Made by a program: the position numbers and the translations under genes. Of a stretch of 47,297 nucleotides of DNA, positions 1-8,191 are shown piece after piece. Within the stretch, counting starts at the first letter, position 1. Each line of letters begins with the position of its first letter. Source of the stretch: Mageeibacillus sp. UBA6976 (GTDB lineage: Bacteria > Bacillota > Clostridia > Saccharofermentanales > Saccharofermentanaceae); assembly GCA_002450155.1 (NCBI GenBank), contig DJYO01000017.1, forward strand, positions 1 through 47,297, read 5' to 3'. The notes beneath the pieces were generated by a model that worked only from the letters and a program-made list of their open reading frames with translations, ran no database searches and had not been told where the DNA came from.

Positions 1-4
1 ACTT

Positions 5-1357
5 ATGCTCCTAGATGTTAATAATACAAAGATTGAACTCAGATTCCAACAGTATATTTGTAAGAAATTCAGATTTGAGAACAACGATAAAGAACTATGG
101 TTGGACTTCAAAAGTGAGCAGGAGTCCAAAGAGGTCTTTTGTATATACTGTGGAAAGAGCACCGTAGAAGTTCATGACAACTACACTACAAAGCTTATAG
201 ATATGCCCATCTGGCCTGGGTATAAGCAATTGCTCTCCGTCACATACCATAAGTATAAATGCCGGTGCTGCCACAAAGTATTCAATGAGGATATATGTTT
301 TAAAGACCCAGATGCTCGAGTAACAACAAGAGCTGCACAGTGTGTAAAGACACTGTTATCTTTTGGTCTGGCAATAAGTTCTGTATCCCAGTTCACAGGA
401 ATCCACTGGAATACCATCCGCAAGATACATACTCACGTTATGGAAGACTCATTGGAGACGAGAGCCAGATTGCTTAAAGAACAAGGTTATAAGCCGACAT
501 ACCTTGCAGTAGATGAATTCGCTATACATAAAGGCCATACCTATGCAACCTGTGTAATGGATCTTGAGACAGGAGATATTCTCTGGGTCGGTAAAGGTAG
601 AGCAACGGAAGATTTTAGGAAGTTCTTCCTTGAATACGATATGGACTATCTCAGCAACGTCAAAGCCTTTGCAATGGATATGAATGCATCTTATAACAAA
701 CTCGTAGAAGAATATATGCCGGAAGTAGATATCGTTTACGACAGGTACCATATGCAGGCGCAATTCGGCAAAGAAGTGCTCGGAGTTGTGAGACTTAATG
801 AAGCCAGGAAACATCAAGAGCTAGCCAAGGACATTAAGGAAATCCGTGATGGAGAGGCTGATCCTGATATAAGAAGAAAACTGAAGGCAGAATACAATGA
901 AGAACAGAAGGCATACAGTACCCTTAAGAACTCTCGCTGGTCCATCCTTACCAACAGCAAGAATCTTTCTGATAGCAGGAAGTCTGCCTTGAATACAATC
1001 CTTGAAGAACATAACGATCTTGCTGTTTGCTACGCAATGAAGGAAGAGATGTGCAGGCTCTTTGAGCTTAGTGACCCGAAGGAAGCCAGAGACAGATGGA
1101 CATCCTGGTTTGAAGCAGCAAAAGAGAGCGGCATAGATGCATTAGTTCACTTTGCGGAGCTTAAGCAGAAACGTCTGGAGGGTCTGATTTCCCATGCTAC
1201 TCATCCTATAAGCACCGGTAAACTGGAAGGCCTTAACAACAAGATAAAAGTAGCCAAGCGTGTTGGTTATGGTTACCGCAACGATGACTACTTCTTTATT
1301 CTTGTTCGTTATATTTCAATGCCACACAACTTTATGCTAATCCCACAAAAAACGTGA
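5..1357 (+). CDS. ISL3-family transposase
   Basis: A 450-residue transposase. The N-terminal part carries a zinc-ribbon-like pair of CxxC motifs (CIYC near residue 46, CRCC near 86), followed by a helix-turn-helix-like stretch around residues 120-150. The catalytic DDE domain is seen in the Asp of LAVDEF (about 168), the Asp of AFAMDMN (about 223) and the Glu of TGKLEGLNNK near the C terminus; GYGYRND is typical of ISL3 enzymes. The stop codon lies inside the right terminal inverted repeat. Length and frame look intact, so the element may be active. Only four bases precede the ATG, so the left inverted repeat and any upstream start are outside the window. Family assignment rests on motif recognition. 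Confidence 0.93.
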   Translation: MLLDVNNTKIELRFQQYICKKFRFENNDKELWLDFKSEQESKEVFCIYCGKSTVEVHDNYTTKLIDMPIWPGYKQLLSVTYHKYKCRCCHKVFNEDICFKDPDARVTTRAAQCVKTLLSFGLAISSVSQFTGIHWNTIRKIHTHVMEDSLETRARLLKEQGYKPTYLAVDEFAIHKGHTYATCVMDLETGDILWVGKGRATEDFRKFFLEYDMDYLSNVKAFAMDMNASYNKLVEEYMPEVDIVYDRYHMQAQFGKEVLGVVRLNEARKHQELAKDIKEIRDGEADPDIRRKLKAEYNEEQKAYSTLKNSRWSILTNSKNLSDSRKSALNTILEEHNDLAVCYAMKEEMCRLFELSDPKEARDRWTSWFEAAKESGIDALVHFAELKQKRLEGLISHATHPISTGKLEGLNNKIKVAKRVGYGYRNDDYFFILVRYISMPHNFMLIPQKT

Positions 1358-1363
1358 AGAGCC
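1341..1363 (-). repeat. Right terminal inverted repeat of the ISL3 element
   Basis: Read from outside inwards on the minus strand it starts GGCTCTTCACG and runs into a T-rich stretch. The transposase TGA stop (1355-1357) is embedded in it, as is common in compact ISL3 elements. The partner repeat is not in the window. Confidence 0.75.
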
Positions 1364-1422
1364 AAGAAAAAGCAACTAAATATAGTTGCAAGAATCGTGA
1401 ATTTTCTGTGGAGGATCAAATG

Positions 1423-1478
1423 CGATAAGTGCGGCACAGTGGCGGGAACACCACTTTCTCTACGGGAAGGTCTTATCG
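1423..1478 (+). other. Possible structured RNA leader (three-helix junction)
   Basis: CGATAAG (1423-1429) is perfectly complementary to CTTATCG (1472-1478). Inside this closing helix are two adjacent hairpins: GTGG/CCAC (1439-1442 with 1451-1454) and TTTC/GAAG (1455-1458 with 1465-1468). The surrounding 300-bp region has no convincing gene; short open frames here have no family resemblance. I cannot match it to a known riboswitch class. It may instead be the remnant of a sequence interrupted by the neighbouring insertion element. Low certainty. Confidence 0.25.
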
Positions 1479-1502
1479 TCAGGCTCGCATTGTTTACACA
1501 TT

Positions 1503-1521
1503 TGACAAAACTATTTGTTCA
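1503..1521 (+). promoter_or_regulatory. Operator-like dyad 1 with overlapping TTGACA
   Basis: TGACAAAA-CTA-TTTGTTCA is an imperfect 19-bp dyad (6 of 8 arm positions pair). It overlaps a TTGACA hexamer (1502-1507) that could be a -35 element, although only a weak -10 (TATTTG, 1525-1530) lies 17 bp downstream. The sequence is repeated at 1575-1593. It is likely a binding site for a regulator of the downstream phosphorylase gene; the regulator is not in the window. Confidence 0.5.
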
Positions 1522-1574
1522 TATTATTTGCTTAGGAGAGGAGATAATCCGAAAAATGAGAATTTTAACATATT

Positions 1575-1593
1575 TGATAAAAGTCTTTGTTCA
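1575..1593 (+). promoter_or_regulatory. Operator-like dyad 2 with overlapping TTGATA
   Basis: TGATAAAA-GTC-TTTGTTCA is the second copy of the dyad, 72 bp downstream of the first and 68 bp before the phosphorylase start. The right arm TTTGTTCATATT is identical in both copies; the left arm differs by one base. It again overlaps a -35-like hexamer (TTGATA, 1574-1579). A possible -10 for the phosphorylase transcript is TAGAAT at 1613-1618, without a clear -35 at ideal distance. Confidence 0.5.
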
Positions 1594-1660
1594 TATTTAA
1601 CGAGCGATAGTGTAGAATATAGAGACATTTTTATGAAAAATTACAAGTGGAGGCACGACT

Positions 1661-4150
1661 ATGAAATTTGGACATTTCGATGACGCGCGCAAGGAATATG
1701 TCATCAATACCCCAAGAACACCTTATCCATGGATCAACTATTTAGGCAATCAGGGCTTCTTCTCCCTGATCTCAAACACCGCAGGCGGTTATAGTTTCTA
1801 TAAGGATGCAAGGCTTCGCAGGATCACACGTTATCGTTATAACAATGTACCTCTCGATATGGGCGGACGTTACTTCTACATCAACGACGGCGGAACAGTC
1901 TGGAATCCTGGGTGGTCTCCTGTTAAGACTGAGCTTGATGAATACGAGTGCCGTCACGGTATGGGCTATACCATTATTAATGGTAAGAAGAACGATCTTC
2001 GCGCAGAAGTTACATTCTTTGTACCTCAGGATTACGATGGCGAGGTTCAGCAGGTCGTACTCACAAACGAAGGCAGCGAAGCTAAGAACTTCAGCATCTT
2101 CTCAATGGCAGAGTGGTGCCTCTGGGATGCTCAGGATGACTGCACAAACTTCCAGAGAAACTTCTCAACAGGTAGAGTAGAGATCGAGGGTTCTACCATT
2201 TACCATGTAACAGAGTATAGAGACAGGCGTAATCACTACGCATTCTATACAGTAAACGATGAGATCGACGGCTATGATACAGACCGTGATTCATTCTTAG
2301 GCAGCATCTACAACGGCTGGGAGAATCCTGTAACAGTTATGGAGGATAAGCCTTCCAACTCATTCGCAGACGGCTGGTCTCCGGTTGCTTCACACTATAA
2401 GAAGATCACTCTTGCTCCGGGCGAGAGCAAGACTCTCATCTACATCTTAGGCTATGCAGAGAATCCTTTTGACAAGAAGTTCGCTGATACAAAGCCTGAA
2501 GGTCTCCTTACAAGAGAGGCATGGGTCCTCAATAAGGAGAAGGCTTATGCCATGATCGATAAGTTCAACACACCTGAGAAGGTTCAGGCCGGACTTGACG
2601 AGCTTAAGGCTGCATGGGAGAGGCTCCTTAGCGTATTCAACGTTGACACACCCGACGATAAGGTCAACCGTATGGTCAACATTTGGAATCAGTATCAGTG
2701 CATGGTTACATTCAACCTCTCACGTTCTGCTTCCTACTTCGAATCAGGTATCGGCAGAGGTATGGGCTTCAGAGATTCAAATCAGGATATCCTTGGCTTC
2801 GTACACCAGATCCCTGAGAGAGCAAGAGCAAGACTTATCGATCTTGCTGCAACACAGCTTCCTGACGGCGGATGCTATCACCAGTATCAGCCTCTTACAA
2901 AGAAGGGTAACTCCGATATCGGCGGCGACTTCTCCGATGATCCGCTCTGGATGATCCTCTCTGTTGCTTCCTACATCAAGGAGACAGGCGACTGGACGAT
3001 CTTAGACGAGTCCGTTCCTTACGACAACGACGAATCACTCGCAAGGCCGATGCTCGATCACCTCACAGCATCCTTCTATCACATCGTTAATAATCTTGGA
3101 CCTCACGGACTGCCTCTTGCAATGCGTGCAGACTGGAACGACTGTATCAACCTCTCCTGCTTCTCTGACACACCCGGTGAGTCCTTCCAGACATACACCA
3201 ACCCTAAGTTTGCAGCTGAGGGCGGTTACTCCAAGGTCGCTGAGTCTGTAATGGTAGCAGCTCTCTTCACATATACAGGTCCTGCATATGTCGGCATCTT
3301 AGAGCATTTAGGCAAGACTGAAGAAGCAAGCAAAGCTCAGGCCGAGATCGACAAGATGAAGAAGAACGTTATGGAGAGCGCGTTTGACGGCGACTGGTTC
3401 ATCAGAGCTTACGATGCAAACGGCGAGAAGATGGGTTCCAAAGAGTGTGAAGAAGGTAAGATCTTCATCGAGCCCCAGGGCTTCGCTGTTATGTCTGAGA
3501 TCGGTAAGGAAGAGGGCGCTGACATCAAGACTCTCAATTCCATCGACAAGTACCTCAACTGCGAGTTCGGTCTCGTACTCAACAACCCTGCATTCACAAA
3601 GTACTATGTTCAGTACGGCGAGATCTCCACATATCCGGGTGGATACAAGGAGAACGCGGGTATCTTCACACACAACAATGCATGGATCATCTGCGCCGAG
3701 GCTTATGCAGGCAGGGGTGACAAGGCATTCGAGTACTATTCAAAGATCGCTCCTGCATTTACTGAGGAGACATCAGATATCCATAAGACAGAGCCTTACG
3801 TATATGGTCAGATGATCGGCGGTAAGGACGCTAAGAACTTCGGTCAGGGCAAGAACTCATGGCTCACAGGTACAGCAGCTTGGAACATGGTTGCTATCTC
3901 GCAGTACATCTTAGGCGTTAAGCCTGAGTTTGACGGCCTCAGAGTAGATCCTTCCATCCCTGCTGCATGGGACGGCTTCAAGGCTTCCCGTCAGTTCAGA
4001 GGTGATACATATGAGATCGAGGTCAAGAACCCTGATCACGTTAACAAGGGCGTTAAGTCACTTACTGTTGACGGCGTGGCAGTTGAGGGCTGCATCGTAC
4101 CTGTATGCGGTGACGGCAAGACTCACAAGGTCGAGGTTGTTCTCGGTTGA
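1661..4150 (+). CDS. cbp: Cellobiose phosphorylase (GH94)
   Basis: An 829-residue intracellular enzyme that cleaves cellobiose with phosphate to glucose 1-phosphate and glucose (EC 2.4.1.20). It has the usual GH94 layout: N-terminal beta-sandwich (about 1-290), helical linker, (alpha/alpha)6 barrel (about 330-760) and a C-terminal beta-sheet cap. The RADWND motif puts the general acid at Asp491, close to the family reference Asp490. Length and the opening MKFGHFDD fit cellobiose phosphorylase rather than chitobiose or laminaribiose enzymes. No signal peptide is present. The start has a strong GTGGAGG (1646-1652) at good spacing. Two operator-like dyads lie upstream, so substrate or carbon-source control is likely. 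A hairpin follows the stop. Confidence 0.95.
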   Translation: MKFGHFDDARKEYVINTPRTPYPWINYLGNQGFFSLISNTAGGYSFYKDARLRRITRYRYNNVPLDMGGRYFYINDGGTVWNPGWSPVKTELDEYECRHGMGYTIINGKKNDLRAEVTFFVPQDYDGEVQQVVLTNEGSEAKNFSIFSMAEWCLWDAQDDCTNFQRNFSTGRVEIEGSTIYHVTEYRDRRNHYAFYTVNDEIDGYDTDRDSFLGSIYNGWENPVTVMEDKPSNSFADGWSPVASHYKKITLAPGESKTLIYILGYAENPFDKKFADTKPEGLLTREAWVLNKEKAYAMIDKFNTPEKVQAGLDELKAAWERLLSVFNVDTPDDKVNRMVNIWNQYQCMVTFNLSRSASYFESGIGRGMGFRDSNQDILGFVHQIPERARARLIDLAATQLPDGGCYHQYQPLTKKGNSDIGGDFSDDPLWMILSVASYIKETGDWTILDESVPYDNDESLARPMLDHLTASFYHIVNNLGPHGLPLAMRADWNDCINLSCFSDTPGESFQTYTNPKFAAEGGYSKVAESVMVAALFTYTGPAYVGILEHLGKTEEASKAQAEIDKMKKNVMESAFDGDWFIRAYDANGEKMGSKECEEGKIFIEPQGFAVMSEIGKEEGADIKTLNSIDKYLNCEFGLVLNNPAFTKYYVQYGEISTYPGGYKENAGIFTHNNAWIICAEAYAGRGDKAFEYYSKIAPAFTEETSDIHKTEPYVYGQMIGGKDAKNFGQGKNSWLTGTAAWNMVAISQYILGVKPEFDGLRVDPSIPAAWDGFKASRQFRGDTYEIEVKNPDHVNKGVKSLTVDGVAVEGCIVPVCGDGKTHKVEVVLG

Positions 4151-4186
4151 TCAAAACTCTGTCATATTAGTTAAATAACGGGCAAG

Positions 4187-4219
4187 AAACCCCGTTGCAC
4201 CTTTTGTGCGGCGGGGTTT
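4187..4219 (+). terminator. Hairpin between the two phosphorylase genes
   Basis: AAACCCCGTTGCAC pairs with GTGCGGCGGGGTTT around a CTTTT loop, giving a 14-bp stem with two T-G pairs. Only a short T run (4217-4219) follows, so termination may be partial. The stem runs directly into the promoter of the next gene. Confidence 0.7.
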
Positions 4220-4221
4220 AC

Positions 4222-4230
4222 TGTTATAAT
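4222..4230 (+). promoter_or_regulatory. Extended -10 promoter of cellodextrin phosphorylase
   Basis: TGTTATAAT is a perfect extended -10 (TGnTATAAT). No good -35 is present at 17 bp because that position lies in the hairpin loop. Initiation would be near 4237, giving a leader of roughly 25 bases that contains GGGAGGT (4248-4254). Confidence 0.65.
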
Positions 4231-4262
4231 CGACATTAAGTATTTTCGGGAGGTAGCTTCTT

Positions 4263-7250
4263 ATGGGATTTAGAGGCGAGAAGGCTAGAGAAGAGCTTTG
4301 TCCGGCAGCAGAATTGCTGACAAAGAAATTCGGGGATAAGGCAATAGGCGGCAAGTCTGCGCAGTATATCAGATTTGGCAAGGAACCTGTTGTATTCGGT
4401 GTTTCAGGACTTGATTTCGATTCAGTTATTGCAAGCGTTATTGCAGGTTGCGATGAGGTATATGCTACTCTCAAGGACATTACCGGTAGGGGCTTCAGCG
4501 TTCTCTTCGCATATGCAGACGGCGATATATCAGCATACAAAGAGCTGGGCGGCGAGATATCTGATCTTGCTCTTGAAAGCGATGTAAAAAGCGCAGTCTT
4601 AAACTATATAGACGGCTCTTCCAGATGGGGCGGCGTTCTCAATGAGAACGGCGAGCTGGAATTCGATCCGGCTTCTCCTGCTCCTGGACCTCACTACTAT
4701 ACCAATATGCTCATAGGCAACAGGATCACCTTCGACCATCCTCTGCAGTCTACACCTAAGAGCACCGTAGGAAGCCTCGGCGGCGGTTCTTTCCGCTCAC
4801 ATGCAGACTGTCAGGTGCTTGCCACAAGGTGGGACTATCTTCCTGAAGAGAACGGTTTTCCTGCAAACAGGCAGTTCTATCTGGTATCGGGAGGCAAGAA
4901 GATCTTCTGGTCCGGAGAGGCAAAGGCAGAGGGGCTTAAGTCTGTTAAGACAGTACATTCACAGAACCGTACGGTAATAAGCTATGAGCTTAAGTCCGGT
5001 CTTAAGATCACAAGGACGATCTTTATCGTTCCCCAGCACGAGGGAATGCCTCTTGCAACCGAGGCACAGATGATCGACATAGAGAATGGTTCAGCAGAGG
5101 ATATGGACTTAAGGATCGTTTATACCGGCATGTTCGGTACAAACGAGACACATGCTCTTTCTGAAGATGTTATCTTCTCTACTGTAGTAGCTCAGTCCGA
5201 GATCTACTTTAATGAGGATAACGAGATCCGCGCCGTTAGCTTCAACCCTAACCCCAAGTGGACAAAGGGTAATGTAAGATTTGCAGAGACCGTAGTACAT
5301 ACTGACGAGGGCGTGATCTTCCCCGATCAGTACTGTGTAAGATACGGTGATTTCGTAGGCAGCGGCAGCCTGGCAGATCCTGAGTTCATCGATCCTCTTG
5401 CATCAAGACCTTCAAGGAAGGGACCGGGCTTCTTTGCCATGTCGATCCCCTTTACGGTCAAGGCCGGATCCAAGGTTAGAGCAGACAATCTGACATGCCT
5501 GTCCTCTGATGCTGTTAATGACGACTTTATCCCTGACGTAACTCCCGGCATCGAGGCTGAGGCAGTTGCAGCCTATATAGCAGATAAGGATAATCTCGTA
5601 AATGACCTTAAGTCAGTAATAGATTTTACAGGCAAATATGCAGGCTATATGCAGATAAAGCACGAAGATAAGGACTTCGAGGCTTACGTCAATAACAATC
5701 TGCCCTTCCAGGTCTTCTACCAGACATTCGTATCCAGATCTCTTGATTGGACACAGAAGGGGTATAGAGAGATAGGTTTCCGTGAGATCCAGGATATCTT
5801 TGCATCCATGTACTATTTTGCAGGCATGGGCGAGACAGGCTTCGTCAAGAAGATGCTCGCAGGCTGGATCGAGAACGTTTACGAGGAAGGCTATACAAAC
5901 CACAACTTCTACTGGATCGGCAAGGAACCCGGCTGGTGGTCAGACGACGGACTCTGGCTCCTGCAGGCTATTGACAGGTATTTAGGTCTTACAGGTGACT
6001 ACGATTTCCTTAACGAGGAATTCGTTATGGCCGGCACTAAGGAGAAGAAGAATGATCCGGGCGTTAAGCGTAAGCTCTCGGATACTCTCAAGGCTATCCT
6101 TACATACAGCGGCAAGATCTCCCTCGGCCGTCACGGCATCCCTCTCATTGACAGAGCTGACTGGAATGACTGCCTGAGAGTAGATCCGGACTGTATCTCC
6201 GGTAAGGAGAAGATCGCAGATTATAAGAAGCAGCTTGAAGCATCCGGCAAGGCATATGGCGAAGTTCCTTACGATTCAGAGTATTCCGAGTCTGTCATGA
6301 ACGGCTTCCTCCTTAAGGTTGCAATAGACTGTGGCAAGTCCATGTTTGAGAAGACAGGCGATATCGCATTTGCCGAAGAGCTTAAGGCAATGTCTTCTGA
6401 TCTTGCAGCAAAGCTTAGAGATAACTGCTGGAAGAACGATTTCTTTGCAAGAGTACTGTTCAACCGCACTGACAAGCCGGAGCTTAAGTATCTGGGCGCA
6501 GCAGGTGACGGCCTCAGCGTCGAAGAGGGTCACCCGGGTTCTTACTTCCTCAATTCATTCTCCTGGTCACTTCTTGCAGGGGTTGCAAGCGAGGAACAGA
6601 TAAGCACCATGCTTGATTCCCTCGATAAGTATCTTAAGTCACCCTACGGCTTCAGACTCTGCTCTACAGTTGATTATTCCAAGATCGCACCTAAGATCGA
6701 CGTTGCCCTATACTATCCGGGCGACCGTGAGAACGGCGGTGTATTCAAGCATGCCAATATGATGGCCTGCTCTGCAATGCTCAAGGCAGCAAATACAGTT
6801 GAGGATACGGCACTTGCCGAGCGTCTTACAGAAACGGCTTACTGGATAATAGACAAGATCCTTCCCTTCAAGACCCTGGCTACACCGTTCTTCAGCTGCG
6901 GCAACCCCAGATGGTGCACACAGTACAATAACAGCCAGTCAGGCGAGAATATCGGACCTACATTGTCAGGTACATCCACATGGCTCCTGCTCAGCCTGTT
7001 CCAGTGCTTCGGTGTTGAGTTTACTTCCGAAGGACTAATATGTGAGCCGCTCCTGCGCAATAGCGATACATCCATGGAGATAAGAGTATCCGGCGCCAAG
7101 GCTAATTACGACATCAGGATAACAAAGCCTGAGGGCTTCAGGAGAAGCAAGGAAGGCACAAACATCAAGGTGGACGGAGTTGGTAACGCCGGCACAAGGA
7201 TACCGGTATTTACTGACGGCAAGTCCCACAGTATTGAGATCAGTCTATGA
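4263..7250 (+). CDS. cdp: Cellodextrin phosphorylase (GH94)
   Basis: A 995-residue GH94 enzyme that shortens cellodextrins of three or more glucose units by phosphorolysis, releasing glucose 1-phosphate (EC 2.4.1.49). Length matches the cellodextrin class (about 980-1000) and exceeds the cellobiose class. Many blocks typical of clostridial cellodextrin phosphorylase are present, including APGPHYYTN, GSFRSHA, TQKGYREIGFREIQD and GDRENGGVFKHA. The catalytic acid is Asp633 in DRADWND. It is cytosolic, with no signal peptide. The start is set by GGGAGGT nine bases upstream. With the preceding cellobiose phosphorylase it forms a complete phosphorolytic route for imported cellodextrins. The stop is only 11 bases before hprK, so the two are probably co-transcribed. 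Confidence 0.94.
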   Translation: MGFRGEKAREELCPAAELLTKKFGDKAIGGKSAQYIRFGKEPVVFGVSGLDFDSVIASVIAGCDEVYATLKDITGRGFSVLFAYADGDISAYKELGGEISDLALESDVKSAVLNYIDGSSRWGGVLNENGELEFDPASPAPGPHYYTNMLIGNRITFDHPLQSTPKSTVGSLGGGSFRSHADCQVLATRWDYLPEENGFPANRQFYLVSGGKKIFWSGEAKAEGLKSVKTVHSQNRTVISYELKSGLKITRTIFIVPQHEGMPLATEAQMIDIENGSAEDMDLRIVYTGMFGTNETHALSEDVIFSTVVAQSEIYFNEDNEIRAVSFNPNPKWTKGNVRFAETVVHTDEGVIFPDQYCVRYGDFVGSGSLADPEFIDPLASRPSRKGPGFFAMSIPFTVKAGSKVRADNLTCLSSDAVNDDFIPDVTPGIEAEAVAAYIADKDNLVNDLKSVIDFTGKYAGYMQIKHEDKDFEAYVNNNLPFQVFYQTFVSRSLDWTQKGYREIGFREIQDIFASMYYFAGMGETGFVKKMLAGWIENVYEEGYTNHNFYWIGKEPGWWSDDGLWLLQAIDRYLGLTGDYDFLNEEFVMAGTKEKKNDPGVKRKLSDTLKAILTYSGKISLGRHGIPLIDRADWNDCLRVDPDCISGKEKIADYKKQLEASGKAYGEVPYDSEYSESVMNGFLLKVAIDCGKSMFEKTGDIAFAEELKAMSSDLAAKLRDNCWKNDFFARVLFNRTDKPELKYLGAAGDGLSVEEGHPGSYFLNSFSWSLLAGVASEEQISTMLDSLDKYLKSPYGFRLCSTVDYSKIAPKIDVALYYPGDRENGGVFKHANMMACSAMLKAANTVEDTALAERLTETAYWIIDKILPFKTLATPFFSCGNPRWCTQYNNSQSGENIGPTLSGTSTWLLLSLFQCFGVEFTSEGLICEPLLRNSDTSMEIRVSGAKANYDIRITKPEGFRRSKEGTNIKVDGVGNAGTRIPVFTDGKSHSIEISL

Positions 7251-7261
7251 TGGAGGTTTAG

Positions 7262-8191
7262 ATGCCATTTTCGAGTGTGTTTTTATCGGAGGTTGTAAAG
7301 GCGTTTGACCTGGAGGTCGTATACGATTCCGAGGACATAAACGAGCGCAGGCTGCTTGTTGCAGACTGTACCAGACCGGGACTCCAGCTTGCAGGCTATT
7401 ACGAGCATTTCGGGCCTGACCGTATCCAGATAATCGGCAACATGGAGCATGCATACTTGGACCACCTGGATCCCGAGGCGCGCTATAAGTCCATATCAGG
7501 CCTCCTTGAAAAGAAGATCCCTGCAGTAGTGATCACCCGTGACCATAAGGTCCATAAGGAGATATTGGATGCTGCCAGGGAATATAAGACCCCGATCTTG
7601 CGTACCAATCAAGCTACATCCGATTTCTCGTCAGAGCTCGTCAAGTACCTTAAGATGGAGCTTGCGCCCCGCGTGTCAATGCACGGCGTTCTGGTTGAGG
7701 TCTATGGTGAAGGTATCCTGATCCTGGGCGAGTCCGGGGTAGGTAAGTCCGAGACCGCACTCGAGATAGTAAAGAGAGGCAACCGCCTCATAGCAGATGA
7801 CCAGATAGAGATCCGTAAGGTCTCAGAGACCACTCTTGTGGGCAGAGCTCCGGAGGTCATAAGACACCTTATCGAGATAAGAGGCATCGGCATATTAGAC
7901 GTTAAAGAGCTCTACGGTGTATCTTCGGTCAAGATGCAGGAAGCTATAGATTTTGTTATCAACTTAGAGCTCTGGGACGAGAAGAAGACATACGACAGAT
8001 TAGGCTTAAACGATGAGACGACGGAGATCCTGGGCATCAAGGTGCCCTCTGTCACGATCCCTGTAGGACCGGGACGTAACCTCGCCATAATCGTTGAAGC
8101 TGCAGCAATTAACTACAGAGTCAAGAAGATGGGCTATAACGCCGCCCAGAATCTTGTCTCAAGGGTATTCCCGGGTACACCGCTTGAATAA
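7262..8191 (+). CDS. hprK: HPr kinase/phosphorylase
   Basis: A bifunctional 309-residue enzyme that phosphorylates Ser46 of the phosphocarrier HPr and removes that phosphate, setting carbon catabolite repression through CcpA in Firmicutes. The N-terminal domain (about 1-130) is followed by the kinase core with Walker A GESGVGKS at 156-163. The family signature LIEIRGIGILDVKELYG lies near 200-220, and NLAIIVEAAAINYR lies in the C-terminal part. The length is standard. GGAGG precedes the ATG. It directly follows cellodextrin phosphorylase and overlaps the presumed murB start, so it sits at the junction of a catabolic unit and a cell-wall/regulatory gene run. Confidence 0.96.
   Translation: MPFSSVFLSEVVKAFDLEVVYDSEDINERRLLVADCTRPGLQLAGYYEHFGPDRIQIIGNMEHAYLDHLDPEARYKSISGLLEKKIPAVVITRDHKVHKEILDAAREYKTPILRTNQATSDFSSELVKYLKMELAPRVSMHGVLVEVYGEGILILGESGVGKSETALEIVKRGNRLIADDQIEIRKVSETTLVGRAPEVIRHLIEIRGIGILDVKELYGVSSVKMQEAIDFVINLELWDEKKTYDRLGLNDETTEILGIKVPSVTIPVGPGRNLAIIVEAAAINYRVKKMGYNAAQNLVSRVFPGTPLE

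Larger units (their letters stand above)
1..1363 (+). mobile_element. ISL3-type insertion sequence, left end outside window
   Basis: The element ends with a right terminal repeat at 1341-1363 that, read on the minus strand, begins GGCTCTTCACGTTTT, the typical outer end of ISL3 elements. The first bases of the flank, 1364-1371 (aagaaaaa), would be the expected 8-bp target duplication, but the matching copy lies upstream of the window and cannot be checked. The transposase occupies almost all of the visible part. Confidence 0.85.

Noticed and set aside
1397..1683. Two overlapping short open frames, one with a CxxC (KCDKCGT-like) motif, between the IS and the phosphorylase
   Set aside because: No SD at proper spacing, GTG starts only, no family resemblance; the operator dyads and phosphorylase SD lie inside them. 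They may be remnants but cannot be supported as genes.
8094..8183. N-terminal extension of murB into hprK
   Set aside because: The 30 extra residues overlap hprK by about 90 bases, are unlike MurB, and have no SD.
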